64,000 nucleotides of DNA, from NCBI RefSeq assembly GCF_032062135.1, contig NC_092868.1, positions 51,297,053 to 51,361,052 on the forward strand. The letters are read 5' to 3'. This DNA comes from Pyxicephalus adspersus. Its lineage: Eukaryota; Chordata; Amphibia; Anura; Pyxicephalidae. Shown here piece by piece: positions 1 through 13,421 of the stretch. Each line of letters opens with the position of its first letter. Position 1 is the first letter of the stretch. A program made the position numbers and the translations under genes. The notes beneath the pieces were generated by a model. The model saw only the letters and a program-made list of their open reading frames with translations. It was not told the origin of the DNA and ran no database searches.

Positions 1-1169
1 CGAAAAGAAAAGCCAGGGTATTTGATGTGCGGCTATGTATTGACATTTTTTTTTTGTTAAAAGTGTGCATACAACAAAATATGACAAATAAACAAGGTAA
101 ACAATATTTATTATTCGAACAATAAACAAGGGCTTGGAGGTGGAGGGGGAGTTTCTAGACCTATCAACTAGACATCAAATCTCTATTGATTTTATAACAG
201 TTGAACATTCTGTGTCCCAACGCATTTAGTCTCTAAGGGCTTCCTCAGGAGACTTGGTACAGGGTGTTTGTTCAAAGGATGAACTGCATGCTAGTCAAAA
301 ATAGAGAAAAAGGCTCAAGGAAGGGTTTACAAAAAGTGACACCAAGGTCTGAAAACACTGGATTGAAAGCTTGTAAGCTGAGCAAGTTAATGGCAGAGAA
401 AACCTATAGGCAGTTCTATGTTTTATCAGTCATCCATATAAATCCATACTGGAAACTACAAAAGATTCAAATAGCAGAAATATTTGTAACTGATCACACA
501 AAAACTATGAAAGCAGCTTTCAGCCACATATTGAACTTGAGCATGGGAAAGATGGTGATTGGGTATCACAAATAAGTAGTTGTGAAAACACACTTTACAT
601 AGGTCCCGCCCCAGAGGAGCAAATAATTTAAATTAATATTAAGCCAAATGCTTAGAGTAGAGTCGCATACAGTGATGAATCAAGCAGTATGGTTTCTGTG
701 GAACCTTAAGGCACCATAGATACCCAAAGATAAAATGATGGTGGGAATTGACCCCAGAACCCCAGCAATGCGAAGCTTAGGTGCTAGCTGTAATCTAGCT
801 CAGCTTCAAACTGATAACGTACAAGCGTATAGAGCCAGAGCAGAGCCAATTAACATCTTACTACTGCTAACAGCAGCCAGCATGATCATTGGAATAGCTT
901 CTGTTTTCCCTTTCACTCTGATGAATGGTCCTGCTAATCCTCATTACAATACTCAGAGCTTCAAACGGTGGGAAAAAAATTCCAACATTTCTACCTTGAT
1001 TATGCGTAATGTCTCAAATATGCATGCAGTAACATTGTTACACTGTGTCTAGATCCAGCCTCATGTTTTAAAAATACTACAAAAAGAAAAGTCATGAGCA
1101 TGTTACATCAAAATAAAGGGCAATATCCAAACCTTTTCATTTTGGTGCCTAGGAATTTGTGGTGCGATG

Positions 1170-1183
1170 CCGCCATCTGCTGG
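1170..1183 (-). promoter_or_regulatory. Candidate CTCF core site
   Basis: On the minus strand it reads CCAGCAGATGGCGG, matching every position of the CTCF core CCASYAGRKGGCRS. It is a motif match only. Confidence 0.45.
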
Positions 1184-2499
1184 CGTTTTATTCATTTGAC
1201 TGGTTGGTTTCTGCTATTCTGCTAAAGGATCTGTCCACTTTAAAAATTATATCTCTCTGGTAGGTATTAGACTATAACAAAAAATCATTATGGGTCTAGT
1301 GAACCTTAATATGGTGGCACAATAAATTGTAATATATCTTCCAAAAAACTTTTAAAAACTTATGGGGGCCTGATTGTGATCAGCACAAATGCCACCAATG
1401 CTTTTGGTATAAGGAACGCAAGTTTGCATTAAAAGGGATTAATTTAATGCTAGGGGTTATGGCCTGTGTATGAGATTTAGGGTTAGGCTATGTTTTAGGA
1501 TTAAGGTTTGGAATTTAATTATGTATTTAGGATTAAGGTTCAAGTGGGATCAGGGGCTACAAATGAATGTGGTATATGTGCCCCTGCCCAATGTACACCC
1601 ACCTGCAGGCATGAGCCAGCAATGATGAAATTAAGCAATAGCCCCTGCATGTGTCAGGGCAAGTAATAAACCCCAGCCAGCATAGCAAAAGTAAGCCTCT
1701 CCGTCCGACAGAACAAGGAATTAATATTGTTGGTATTTTGTTGGCATGCATAAAGTTCCTTGGCACTTTTTTTCTCCAAACAGCAGAGCCCATGGGAGGG
1801 GAGGATTACCATGGCTGCCTTAGGAATAAGATGATAAAAGAAAGAAAATAAAACGAGGGAGTCTTCTAAAACAGGGGGACCAAGCTGACCTGAGATAGGT
1901 GAAAAAACCCTTAATGACCAATTGAACTCAAAGTTATGTCAAGACTACCGAATAAAGAGATACCCCAAAGTAGCAATTCAGAGGTTTCAAAACTATTAGT
2001 CCCTGAACTGTGGGACTTGGGAGCTCATAAAATAAAGCAGTGTCCAGCTCTGATCAACGGTGTTTGTATCTGTGAACACATCTCCCTTCACACGATCTGA
2101 TTCAGGATTATTCAGAAACCAAGGACTTCAACAGATATAGAAATTATATGTTACTGGGGCAAGAAAGAAGTGCTTGGAAAAAAAAACATTTGGTACTCAG
2201 CAGTTGCTCTCAGAATCACTTTAAAGCCCAAATTGATTTGACTCTTTGGATAGAGAAAGGAAAAGTAGAGACTGCATTAGTTTTTTTATTGCCGTGTGTG
2301 TCCCTGTTGGGGTGATTTTTTTTTTGTGATTGTAAGTCCAGCTTTGTAGAGTTGGGAATTTATTTTGGTGGAGAGGTTTGCCTCTGAAAGTTGGCTTCAC
2401 CCATGTCTGTATTTATCATCCTAATACACTCTTTTGACCTGGTAGGGAATAAACGAGGTCTTCCATTGCCTAATTGACCAGTCTACCAATCTCCTGTCA

Positions 2500-2830
2500 T
2501 CAAGAAATATACTTTCTTTGTTTTTAGCGGCACGCCATAATAAAAACCCCACATTAAACTGTCTTTGTTAGGATTCAGTTCATTATTCAGAGTGGTTATT
2601 AAGTGTGGGGCCGATAATATGTTCTTTTATGCAAGAATAGGCGCTCCACAATTTCTAGAAAAGCCAACGGTCTGAGAACGGCGGAATCCATTCCAATAGG
2701 CTTTGGGTTAAATTGTATGAAAATGGTGATGATGCCGCAAAAAAAGAGCTGGGCTGGGATTGGCTCTTGGTCATTGCTGGGTAATTATCAAAAGAAGTCA
2801 GTTTAGCAAGCGAGTTGAATTCTATATTAC
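2500..2830. promoter_or_regulatory. Low-repeat CpG-retaining block (possible enhancer)
   Basis: No repeat resemblance. CpGs are kept in an AT-rich setting ('agcggcacgccataataaaa', 'gaacggcggaatccattcc'). This kind of composition is often seen in conserved non-coding DNA; conservation itself cannot be tested here. Confidence 0.25.
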
Positions 2831-3164
2831 ATGTTTAAAGAAAAAGTAGAGCATATTTTGGCAAATATACCTTTAAGGTCCCTAATGTAATATTTGCCTA
2901 AAACCAATTTTGTTTTCAGTATCTCTGTAGTGGCTGCCTATATAACAACATATATATTCAATACCATTGCCTTAATCTGATTTACCTTTTAGAAGGAAGG
3001 CACCATCTTTCTTCATACACCATCAGGTGTCAAAAACTACTTTCTGCAGGATGCCGTCTCACAAGACACAATTGTGTAAATTAGTGGTGGTCAAAATTGT
3101 AGATATAACGCTAACCTTTAAGGGGACGCCCATAATATTTAGTAGGTGCAGTAATACAGCAAGC

Positions 3165-3640
3165 TGGTAGAGACTACAGGCATAGTATAAGTGAGGTCAG
3201 AGACTGCAGAGATGGTAAAAGAAATGGTCAAAGACTGAAGACATACTACAGAAGATGCATGGTATGGTATATAATAAGGTCAGAGAGTGCAGGCATGATA
3301 TAGAAGATGGTCAAATACTGAAGGTTTTGAATAGGATATAACCAGAGACTGCAGGCATTGTTGAAAACTACAGGCATGATTATCTGGATGGTTTGAGTCT
3401 GCAGACTTGCTAGAAAAGGTAGTTGGAGACTGCAAAAAGTCAGAAATTGTAGATATGGAACATAGTATGGTCGGAGACTACAAGATATAGTCAGTAACTG
3501 CAGGCAATGCAGATAATCAGAGATGATAGGCATGACCAGAGACTGCAGACATAGTAAAAGGGATTACCAGATACCAGGGACATGATAAAGAAGTTGTTGG
3601 AGACTGTGGCGATGCTTCACAGACTGGGGATACATTACAT
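3165..3640. repeat. Degenerate minisatellite, unit about 25-40 bp
   Basis: The phrase 'gtcagagactgcaggcat(g/a)' recurs more than ten times with variable spacing. Variants include 'agagactacaggcatag', 'agagactgcagagat', 'agagtgcaggcatg', 'agagactgcaggcatt', 'ggagactgcaaaaag' and 'agagactgcagacatag'. Unit length drifts and internal indels are common, so this is an old, decaying array. The open frame on its minus strand is a by-product of the repetition. Confidence 0.75.
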
Positions 3641-3944
3641 GAGACTGCTGAAAAATCTCTTCTGTTACAGCCCCTCCACAAATCATCATTTTTCTATGCT
3701 TGTACTCCCTACAATCCCTGCTGTAGTTCCAATAAAATATCAGAGATAGAAAACTATATAAATGGATGGACAGCACAGTAAAAGCAAGATAGTGTGAAAG
3801 AAATAACCCAAGCTACTTAACTTGATAGGACAAACACAAAGTATTGTCTGCAGGGCCCCAACAATACATGCAGTTCCTGGGCCTCAGCTTGAGCACTAGG
3901 GATGCAGATCAACACAGATCAGCCTCTCTTGCAGCCTCTCATCA

Positions 3945-4066
3945 TTATTTATTTGATTATTATTACACAGTATTTATATAGCACCATCATATTACGCAGC
4001 GCTGTACAAAGTCCATAGCCATGTCACTAGCTGTCCCTCAAAGGAGCTCAAAATCTAATGCCCCTT
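3945..4066 (-). repeat. SINE 3' portion, minus orientation
   Basis: It reads 'tatttatatagcaccat' then 'cgcagcgctgtacaaagtcc', then 'catgtcactagctgtccctc' and 'gagctcaaaatctaatg'. Its reverse complement matches the 3' half of the complete SINE at 28022-28361 ('ttttgagctgctttgagg', 'ctagtgacatgactatggac', 'tttatataaatactgta'). The A/T-rich trinucleotide end (tta/ttg) at 3945-3970 corresponds to the SINE tail. Confidence 0.75.
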
Positions 4067-4887
4067 CCATAGTCAAATGTCTTTAATACAGTCTGTAACT
4101 TGCTAAAAACATTCAGTGATCACTGCAGAAGAGAGATTGGGAAAATGCTTCCTGCAGCATACTATTTATGTAATCTCAGCCTAAATCTTTTTCATGATAT
4201 GTGGTGGAGTTCTGTGGATAATGTTGCTGTATATTCTGACACATCCAGATTGTATTCATTTGGACATGTAAAGTTACCAATAGGTCCACTTTAATTCCTC
4301 TTCCCTGCTACCATTCTGTGGGTTTTATTTATTTCATCCCAAACTTGTCCTTTATTCTTAACAGCTATTAATAAAGTTTGAAATACTTTCCCAAGTTCTC
4401 CTGCAGAGTGTTTTACCAGGAGATTTGGCTGTCACATCTTAATGCATATTTATCTGTTTTGGATAAAACATAAACGTGATAAACAATGCTCGCAGATTGC
4501 TATTTCCTGCATAATTAAGTTAGTTAACATAAGTAATCAATCATTCGTATTGTAAATGGCAAATATTAATTCGTTATGTGACAATAACTCAAGACAAGCC
4601 AACAGATGACTGTCAGTTGTATACATATGGAGGGGGAGGTTGTGTGTACTTAAAGAAGAACACTGCTGACAACTCTTTAATTACATTAAACTCAAAATAA
4701 TTTCAGAAGAACAACCTCTACAATGCAGTGTATGAGGTGCAAATGGATCTAACTGTTATACACATGGGGAAAGATTTAACAAAGATAGGAGAGTGACACT
4801 TGTCTCAGTCAATATTAGTTGGGGCTCTGATAAATCAGGTCAATGCAAAGGCAGCATTTTAATGACATTGTCTATACCAACCTTTCT

Positions 4888-5112
4888 TTACCTGTCTAAC
4901 TTTCAGGTCTTCAGGAAATCTCTTCTATATTTAGTATATCAGCAGCTCACAGTATATTAGCTTGGTAGTCAGTAAGAAGAATGCCTATTACATTGCTGGA
5001 CATTGGGAAGAATATCACCCTTACCAGATAGCCAAAACGATCCTTGGTGTCACTGACCTGAGAGGCACAAACTGATCATTGCTCAAGGAACCCCTGGTAT
5101 CCTCTAGAGGAA
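4888..5112. repeat. Dispersed repeat family A, copy 1
   Basis: Contains 'gcagctcacagtatattagc', 'attgggaagaatatcaccct' and 'agatagccaaaacgatc', and ends near 'gctcaaggaacccctgg'. The same ordered phrases recur at 40557-40760 and 43640-43905, and in weaker form at 14333-14465 and 35020-35265. This is an interspersed repeat of unknown class. Confidence 0.7.
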
Positions 5113-8082
5113 CCCTGGCTGTGATCACTGATATATATATATCTACATATATATGGTGGTAACAATAATTTGTGTACTGTGAGCAGAGGATATAGTAATT
5201 ATAGCAGGGGTTACCAGAAGACCTGAAAGATATTTAAAGCCCCCCCTCCCCAATGATAAAAAATTCTGTTGCTGGCAGATAGTCTTAATTAAAATATTAC
5301 ATTTATAACAAAAAGTGAGAGGAAAAAATGGATGCAAAAAAAATGGCCCATGTGATATGACCCTTAGGTTCATACACTCTGTCCTAGCCATTTTTGGGCT
5401 TCATGGCAGGGCCGGTTTTATACAAAGTTTGGGCCAGAAATGCACAGCATTCCAGCTCCCTGCACGGCTGCCATTTTGTCAGCTGGGACCCAGAAGAAGT
5501 TTGAAGCCCTGGCCAATGACCACTTTACCCTACTCTACCCTAATCTAGCCTTGCTTATGCACTACCTTTGTTAAAAATGGAACACAAAAGGCTACATTCA
5601 TAACAGGTCATCTCACAAACAGCTCACGCGTTTCACTTAAAATACAATCTCAGACCTGAGTCAGCATTTTCTCATGTGGTCTAAAAATACCGCCACAGAC
5701 AGGCTGACAGATTTCGGTGTACATTTCACCGCTTTCCCACAATTGATATAACTGCCTTCCATTTTGTTCCTGGTAGTCGCTGCAGCCTCCTGAACATTAT
5801 TTGCATGTGGATACTCTGGTTGCCAGATTGGGTTTAACAATAATGCAATGCCCCCAAGTCAAACTGTCTTTATATATGATTCAGCTATAGCTCACCTCGC
5901 TCGAAAACACAGAGTACAATTTTCACACAAATTTACCTACACAGAGATGGCCCCGAGCACAGCAAGGAAATGAGCTGTATGCCATTATTACCGTGAGTGG
6001 AAAAAAAAAAAGAAAAATGTTATTCTTTGACTAAGAACAGGGCTGCGTCTCCACTAAGCACGGTTTGTATTTAAATGGACACGTATCATTATCCCATTAT
6101 AGAAAAGAAAAAAATAGACATCTTTATCTGGTAGAGGAAAAAAAGTGAATGCCTGGTAAATGCCAGGAGCTTGTGCCTAAATAATAATTTGTTTCTTTCT
6201 ATGCCCCATTGGTATACCCGACAACAGAAATGTAATTTTTTACTAATTCTTAGTTTTCTTCATTAAGATGCCTTTTTTTACTCTCTTATGGTGACAACAA
6301 TCACTCTCAGCACTGTATCTATGGAAGAGAAGCATTGCCATTCTAGGCCAGGAAGTGTAAAATGTCTGCAGAACAGCTTCCCTTCTCATGTTTTCTATAA
6401 CTGAGAAAGCATGTGTTCTGCAGTCCACAGAGAGACCTGAAACAAGTAACTGATAAGCATGTGTATATCTCCTTCAGACCTAACAAAAACCCTCAGTGGT
6501 ATATTGAAGGTATGAGTGATAAGGGCAAATAAGTGAAGCTCATTGTCAGAATTGACATTCTAAATTGGTGTGAAACAGAATAAAAGGCCCCATGCCTATA
6601 GGGTATTAAGTGCTCTATTCTACTCCTGCATGAGTTACATTGCCTGCATTTTGTAGGTGAGAAGGTGACCACAAATATTTAGAGGGTGTCAGTTTTTGGA
6701 GGACTCATCTTCCTATTGGTTTCTTTCCTGTTACAAAGACTGCAGGTAAAATATTTATTTGGTTATTAAAAGTTCAGCTCAAGGCAAAGGGGTTGTCTCA
6801 GGCTATGAATAAGGACTAGTGATGGGTGAATTCACCCATTTTGCTGCAATCCCAAGTCAGGTGAATGCTGTCCAGTCCCAAACAACCACCAGCAAATGGG
6901 AGTGAGGATGACTACTTTCATTGGTGATTTTGTTACTGCGCCAGGTAAAGCCCCTAAGAACCCCCATCTAATGGGAATGCTGCTCACCATGTACATTAGC
7001 AATCGGCTCCGCATAGCATTCCCATAGGCTAATCTAATGGCCACCATTGTCAATATAAACATGGCCATGTGTTTTCTGAACAGAGAAACAACCTAGGTCA
7101 CTAGAATCAAATAAACATCATCTCTTTTAGGGACTATGTAGGGGGTAACTTCCTTTTCCCCTTGCTTATAGTGATGAATCCCATATGGAAAGAACGATCT
7201 GGATTTCCAGCACTGGATTACTATTTACTTCAACTTTAGATGCATTTAGTTTATAGCAGACTTTTTCTTTATATTACACGGTGTGAAGTAGGAAGCTGAC
7301 CTGTTTTTACAGTTGACTATTTGGAAGTTTATAAATAAGCAGAAACTGAAACCCACACACACCTGCCTCCAAATTATTCTGTGTGCAAATGATGGACCTA
7401 ATAAATGGCAGGAAAGTGACATTATCTAGTATCTCTGGGGTGATCACAGGTCATTCCATGGCTGGTTCCTGTGTAATAATGAGTTATCTATTATTTCTTC
7501 CTGCAGCCCTGACATGAAATGAGCAGCAAAGCCTCTTGGCATTAAAACTATGTATATCTGGTGTGATCGTTAGTTTAAAGTGTACCTGTCCTGCAGGATG
7601 TATCAATTAAGGGAAACTGAACAGTATTTTAGGTAAGAACACACACATTCTGATGTGTTATTGTAACATTTCAATGAATGTCATTTTAATGGGACATACA
7701 GTTTAGGGGATTATTGATGCCATGAGTATAGTATGCATTCCCTCTACTGAGTACCGGTGCTTTAATGGCCACCTTCTTGATATGACCCTATCACTATATA
7801 AAAAAAGAGAGCGAGAGAGAGACAATTTTTAAAATAGGCTAATAAACTTTAAACTAAAAGTTGCACTAGGCAGTGACTTGCGCTTGCAAAGAGTTTAGAC
7901 ACCTGCTATATATATAATTTGTATAGTGATAACTTCAAAAGAGTGCTTGTTTTATCATTCTGTGTGATCCTATTTGAGTAAATTCACTTAAAAGTAAAGT
8001 AAAAGAGATGTGTGAATGTACTTTCATGTACTTGAACAGTATTAGATGGACATGGGCGAACATACAGATACATTGGTTTATC

Positions 8083-8208
8083 AGTGGCTGTAGTTCCTGA
8101 ATTGTCCACTTAGTGGTGGTTTTCAATTATCATCACAATGAATACAAATTTAAACAGTATTGCTAAAATGAACACTGCACCACCTAGTGGACAAATTGAA
8201 ACAGCCAC
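8083..8208. repeat. Short inverted-repeat element (MITE-like)
   Basis: The left arm 'gtggctgtagttcctg' plus 'aattgtccacttagtggtgg' (8083-8118) pairs imperfectly with the right arm 'ccacctagtggacaaattg' plus 'aaacagccac' (8180-8208). The arms are about 30 bp and the whole element is about 126 bp. It is too small to encode anything, so it is probably a non-autonomous DNA element or a foldback remnant. Confidence 0.5.
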
Positions 8209-9453
8209 CCTCTAATAAATTACCATGTACATTTTCCTTACAACTCTTGTCTAGTACATAGCCCATCTCAAGTTAACTTTTTAAATACATAAGTCCATCT
8301 CAGTTTGCACTGAGAGCACTTTCATTGAAAACAACACTATGCAAATTGCTTTTAAATATATCCCTAACAGTCTATCAGGTAGAATGTCCCCCACCAGGCA
8401 CTGTGGTTCCTCTTACCAGCCTCTTTGTTTCTATTTTTCCCTTTAGAAGGACTGAGGTCAGCTTTTGCAGTCAGGATTTGCATAAGTAATCAGCTGCATA
8501 TATCTCTGGATCTACTAATTATTTTCACATGCAGTGCAGTGTGTTGGCTGCACCCCATTAAACAGAGGACAATTCCATTTCAGAGTAAAGACTATAGGAG
8601 GCCAGTCCAGAGAGGAAATTGGAGGGCTAGAGAGGTAAGGTTGGGGGATTCTATAGCAAAATATAATTGTATTTTAAATTCAGCCTCCCTGAATACAACA
8701 AGCTTTAACTGTTTGCTGATTTCCCAATGGGGGGGGAGGGGTATGCTGTTAATGCCCAAATAGCCCCCCTCAAATCAGGATAACTAGGCCTTACCTATTT
8801 CCCAAACCTTCCTGTTCCACATCTCTCAGAGCTCCTCAGTGCAGGACAAAATTTCCCCTGGAACAAGGAAGCCCCTGAGAAAGATAAGTAAATAATAGAT
8901 CTCGTGCTGCAGATTGCCTTATTCTAGGAGAAGCACATCTTCAAATATGTTGCTGTCAGCAATTTTTTTTTCTCCCCTACAAGAAAATTTCAATTCTAGA
9001 AACAAGTAACATGAACACAAGGGCAATGGTATGTTTTATTAAAGATATTGAAACTCATCTTGAAACACCAGCGACTAGGTGAGTTAACATTTCATGAGAG
9101 AGATCAGCTTCAGTTTTGTACAACAGACAATCCATTTCTTGCTCCAAAGAGTTTAATAAGACAAACTTTGAAAGAAATGTACTTATCGGAGTGCGTGATT
9201 TTCTGGTGTCTTGTACAGCTCTCCGGTGGGGATGCCTCCTCCTCCCAATAGTAATATTCATAGAGGTCTTGCATGAAATATACCTTGCCGACAGCTTTCC
9301 AGTGCAGAAGCAAGGCAGAAAATGGAGTGTGACTAGTGATTATTAAAGCCACGGTATGAAGCTCTCCTGTACATGTAAAGAGCAGGTTACCTGCATTGCC
9401 TTGGGATTAAATACTGCCAGTTGGGTCTTTAAAGCCCAATTCTTTTCTGGGAA

Positions 9454-9465
9454 CCCCCCCCCCCC
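9454..9465 (+). repeat. C12 homopolymer
   Basis: Twelve consecutive C residues followed by TCCCT. Confidence 0.85.
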
Positions 9466-10834
9466 TCCCTAAAGTACCCCAAATGTTTTTAACCTAATAA
9501 AGACTGAATATGTCAGCTCAAGGCCAGTCATGTAGCATTGCAATTGCTATGCAAGAGCTTCCAAGGTGGCAAGAAGCTGTAAGTTGCAGTGACCATGGCA
9601 CCCAGGGCTCATATGGAAGGAGCCTGGGTCAGTCAAGGGTGTCCCTTGCCCTATGTGAGCTACAGCTTCTAGACAGGGAAAAGGAAATGCTGCTTTTTTG
9701 TTGCTTTCAAAAAAGGTGATTAAAGTAGGCCTGAATAAAAAAAAAAAACTAAAGATTTGCTATGTTATAGGGAACATTAGGAATGTTATACTCATTATGT
9801 AAATGTTACAAAAAAAAAAAAAGCAGTGCGCTTCTAGCGTCTTGGCACTTCTGTTCCCTCTTGTTGGTTTTATGAGATTTGGCGTGAGATTTAGTAAGGT
9901 CATTCCTGTGCTGCTTATAGTTCTCCATGCTGGAGGTTCTGACATGTGAAAGCAAAGCCCTGCCTCTACCAAGATGACCCCCTAGATAGGGAGACTGTGC
10001 TGGACAAGGGATGGTAAGTCAGAAATGGAGATAACCAGTTGCAGGGACTCCTCAAACAATGCTGATTACTAGTCCTGTCTTCCGTGCATGCTTTATTTTG
10101 GGCACAGCTTCCAGAGTTCTGTTCCTTTTTGTAGGCAAAGCACAAGTTTATTCTTACAAAAAAATGTGCATGCAACGTCGGCACACAAAGCCTTTCCTGC
10201 CAAAAATGTTCTACCTCCCAGAATCTTTTGAAGGTTTAGTACCACATTCAGGCAAAAACACTCACATACCGTCTAAAAAAACAGACCGGAGTACTTCCAT
10301 AATAAAGCTTGTGTGACTTTTCTTCTATGGCCTGGATTCTCTCCATCTATGTAGGTTGTACTGTGAATGCCATGCAGGTGGAAATACAGAGCACACTCCG
10401 CGGTACGCCGGGCCATTCATTTAGAAGCCAGGCATACTGCCGACAAAAAACAGTGGCGCGTATTCCAAGCTGTAGACCTCCTGAAACTGGAGTGCAGCCA
10501 AACCTTCCCTTCAGATGATTGCCACCTTCTTGTAAATAAACTAGATTTAATTTATACATGTATTTCACTTGTGCCTAAAAATAATCCAAGCTTCAATGAA
10601 ATGTGACGTATACTAAACAGAGACGACAACCAGAACACTCATAAATTCTCAATAAGAAAAACAATGATTTTCTTTGCCTTTTTCAACCACATTAAATAGG
10701 GCAAAAATGTATCTGATTGTACATTTAGTCGAAGCTTAACTACAAGTAAACATCTAAATCCCCAGTAGAAATGCATATAAGTAAGCTGTTTTTTTTTTCC
10801 CAAAATATTTTCTGTTTCTTTTACTTAAGTTTTG

Positions 10835-11045
10835 TAATTACAGGCAGCACAGTCAGGCTGTTGACCTGACTTTTCTCTACTATAGTCAGGTAATACAGGC
10901 TGGTCCTCTCCCTACCCACAGCCTGTGATTGGATAGTAAAGGATAAGCAACAAAAGGATGATCTCATCAGCTTGCTATCCTACTGTTAGCAAGTCCTCTT
11001 TCAGTAAATTTGTTCCTGATTGGTTCTCAGTGCTGCCCAACCTTT
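10835..11045. repeat. Possible family B relative
   Basis: Shares only short phrases with family B (a 'ttgacctgac' stretch and a 'ctg(t)gattgga' stretch in the same order and spacing), so membership is tentative. Confidence 0.3.
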
Positions 11046-12776
11046 TGCCAATTCTACTGCACATAAACTACAAGTTGCTAATACCAAATTAAATTCAGGT
11101 ACACCATACTTGTTCCAATAAATGGGTTGATTTATTTATAATCAATACACAAATGTATTTGCTGGGGTTACATTTTTATCAGCCTGTTCAACGTAAAAGT
11201 ATCGCTAAAGCTAAGCATTTTTCTCTTAAATTGAGAAGACATTAAAACTCCTGAAAGATGTTTATTGCTGACTTGTCGCTATAAGGGGGATTCATTGCTC
11301 TTTATTAGTCCTGATGACCATTGTCACCAGGTCAGAAAGTGATGGGAAAGCCATTATTTTGAGTAAAAGGCAACAGGAATAGAGGGCAAGTGTTTCAATG
11401 GGGACACATGTTGTGGTGGCAGTTGCCTGAGGCCTAGTAAACACAAGCATATCGGCTGCCATCGTTGTGCTTAAACTGCTGGTAGGATTGATTTTCCAAC
11501 CAGTGATCACTCAGTTAAAAGTTCTAAAACACAGCATATACATGTACATATTATAGCCTTTGCATTGCAGGGTGGGGAGAACCACAAAAGAGATGGAAAT
11601 TCCCAAATAAATTTGCTTGATCGTTCCACACAACATGATTTATTGTTTGCCAACACATTTGGTTCGCTGCTGAATTAATATTAGAATAATTTCGGATCCG
11701 ATCATTTGATCAGAAGTAATTGTTCTGTGCATACTAGGCCTAAGAGAGGGTTTCCGGCATGGTGGACATCTCCTCTAGCTTCCCCAACAAAACAGAAAAT
11801 GATGGAAAATCTCCCCAAGATGGTGGCTTAACCCTACTTTGGTCCTGTATATTTTTTGTATGGACGGGAATGTGCAGACCTTTATGTGTGTAGGCACAGC
11901 TAGTATCTAAAGCTTTAAATGAGAAGAGAACAGAAAGCCTGCACACAGGTCATTAAGCTGCTGCAGAGCTTGCAATGGAAATCAACTGAAAGCCAAAGCT
12001 GGGAAGATATTTACACACAGCTAAACTGATATCATCACATGGGCTCATGGAGGAGATTACCAGGAAGCTGCACTTCAGGAAGAGATCAGGACCAGATCAG
12101 AACTAATGACACCTACAACAATGGGCCAAAGTAATACCTACAGGAATAGGCCAAAAACCCAATCTGGGGCGCTGTTAATGCAGCAAACCACTATTCATGG
12201 TATGTGTGTTGTGGTGTGCTTCAGCTTGGGTCCATTGCCACCTACTGTACTTATGCAAGAGTTTGCATTTGAATGGCATCCCACACAATGTTGTGAGTCA
12301 CTGTAATGCACTGAGCACTGTTTGGTTTATAACACATTACAGTGATGCATACATAGATCTACAGAAGGCGCCAAAGTGCCCTTCTGATTTAAAATGAACC
12401 TTGCTGACCCTAGCTATCCATCCTTCCCAGTCTCTAATCTGCACATGCTCTGTAGGTTCTCCCTATATTTATGTATTTTTGGGTCCCTTTCCTACAATTA
12501 GAAACAACAGATGGATTAATTGGACCTAAAGACTTTAGAGTTTTAGCACCGGTGCCGCAGAGGCATCATATAAATGCTTGAAATAAAAATATCTATATAT
12601 TTATATGCATACAGAATACAAAAATAGCATTCTGTGTGGGTGTCCTCATAGAAAGAGATAAATCTAATAAAAGTTTTATCCAGCTGAAGCGAGAAATCAC
12701 AAGACAGGTCTTTATTACTACCAACAGTAATGCCATGAAAATGAACGCGGCGGTGCTGCTATTTCACAATGACCCC

Positions 12777-12790
12777 GTTGCCATGGAAAC
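12777..12790 (+). promoter_or_regulatory. Candidate RFX X-box
   Basis: GTTGCCATGGAAAC has the paired half-sites of the RFX X-box (GTNRCC, short spacer, RGYAAC) with one deviation in the right half. It sits in a CpG-retaining, repeat-free stretch (12690-12870) containing 'gaacgcggcggtgctgct' and 'aacaacggctcgattaag'. It may be an intronic enhancer. Confidence 0.5.
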
Positions 12791-13421
12791 AGCTTGCTCC
12801 TGTCAACAACGGCTCGATTAAGACCAAAGCAGCGAAAATGTCGTTTATTTGCATGGTGCTGGTTCGTAGGGGGGTTGAAAAAAAGGAAACAGGTTTCTAG
12901 AAAAGGATTTTTTTTCTCCTGTAACTTTAATGTTCTGCTTGATTACAAAACAAAAATAGAAAGTTCTACAAATAGATATTAATGCCCTCCAAATGTAACT
13001 TTGCTATTCTGTCAAATTTGATCTCATAAGGCAAAGCTGTGACATAAACTCCTTTGTAAATTGTCTTATCTTTTCACCGTTGTCACGTCTGTGCAGGGAT
13101 TTGAAGCGTTCGCTGTTCTCTGTGGGAAATTTTGCTGGTCGCTATGGGGGAGTACCAAAGTACACAGCTTCTTGATAGTAAAAAACGGGACTCCAATATT
13201 TTTAGCCCCGCGGTTATTTTGCTATTCAGCCTCCTGACACTGCATGATGGTTGAGCTGTCAAAAAGCTTTCCCATGGACAACACATTTGGAAGCTGCAGA
13301 CAGAACAGGATTAGTTTGAATATTTCCAAATCCAAATCTTTGTCCTTTTCAAGGAATAGTTGGGACCCAGTTAGGTTTCTTTTCATGCTGTCCAATGAAA
13401 AAGATTTCTTTTCATGGTAAG

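Noticed and set aside
735..1052. Open frame of 105 codons with a hydrophobic segment (NILLLLTAASMIIGI) loosely like the second membrane segment of IFITM/CD225 proteins
   Set aside because: The resemblance is limited to a hydrophobic run. The preceding conserved region and Cys residues are missing, and no retrogene features such as a poly(A) tail were found.
1980..2150. LTR-like stretch ('cataaaataaagcagtgtcc') with a polyadenylation-like signal
   Set aside because: No TG/CA boundaries, partner LTR or target duplication could be found.
12636..12982. Short frames over the X-box region as possible coding exon
   Set aside because: No in-phase acceptor and donor pair and no resemblance to CAMTA1 or any family.
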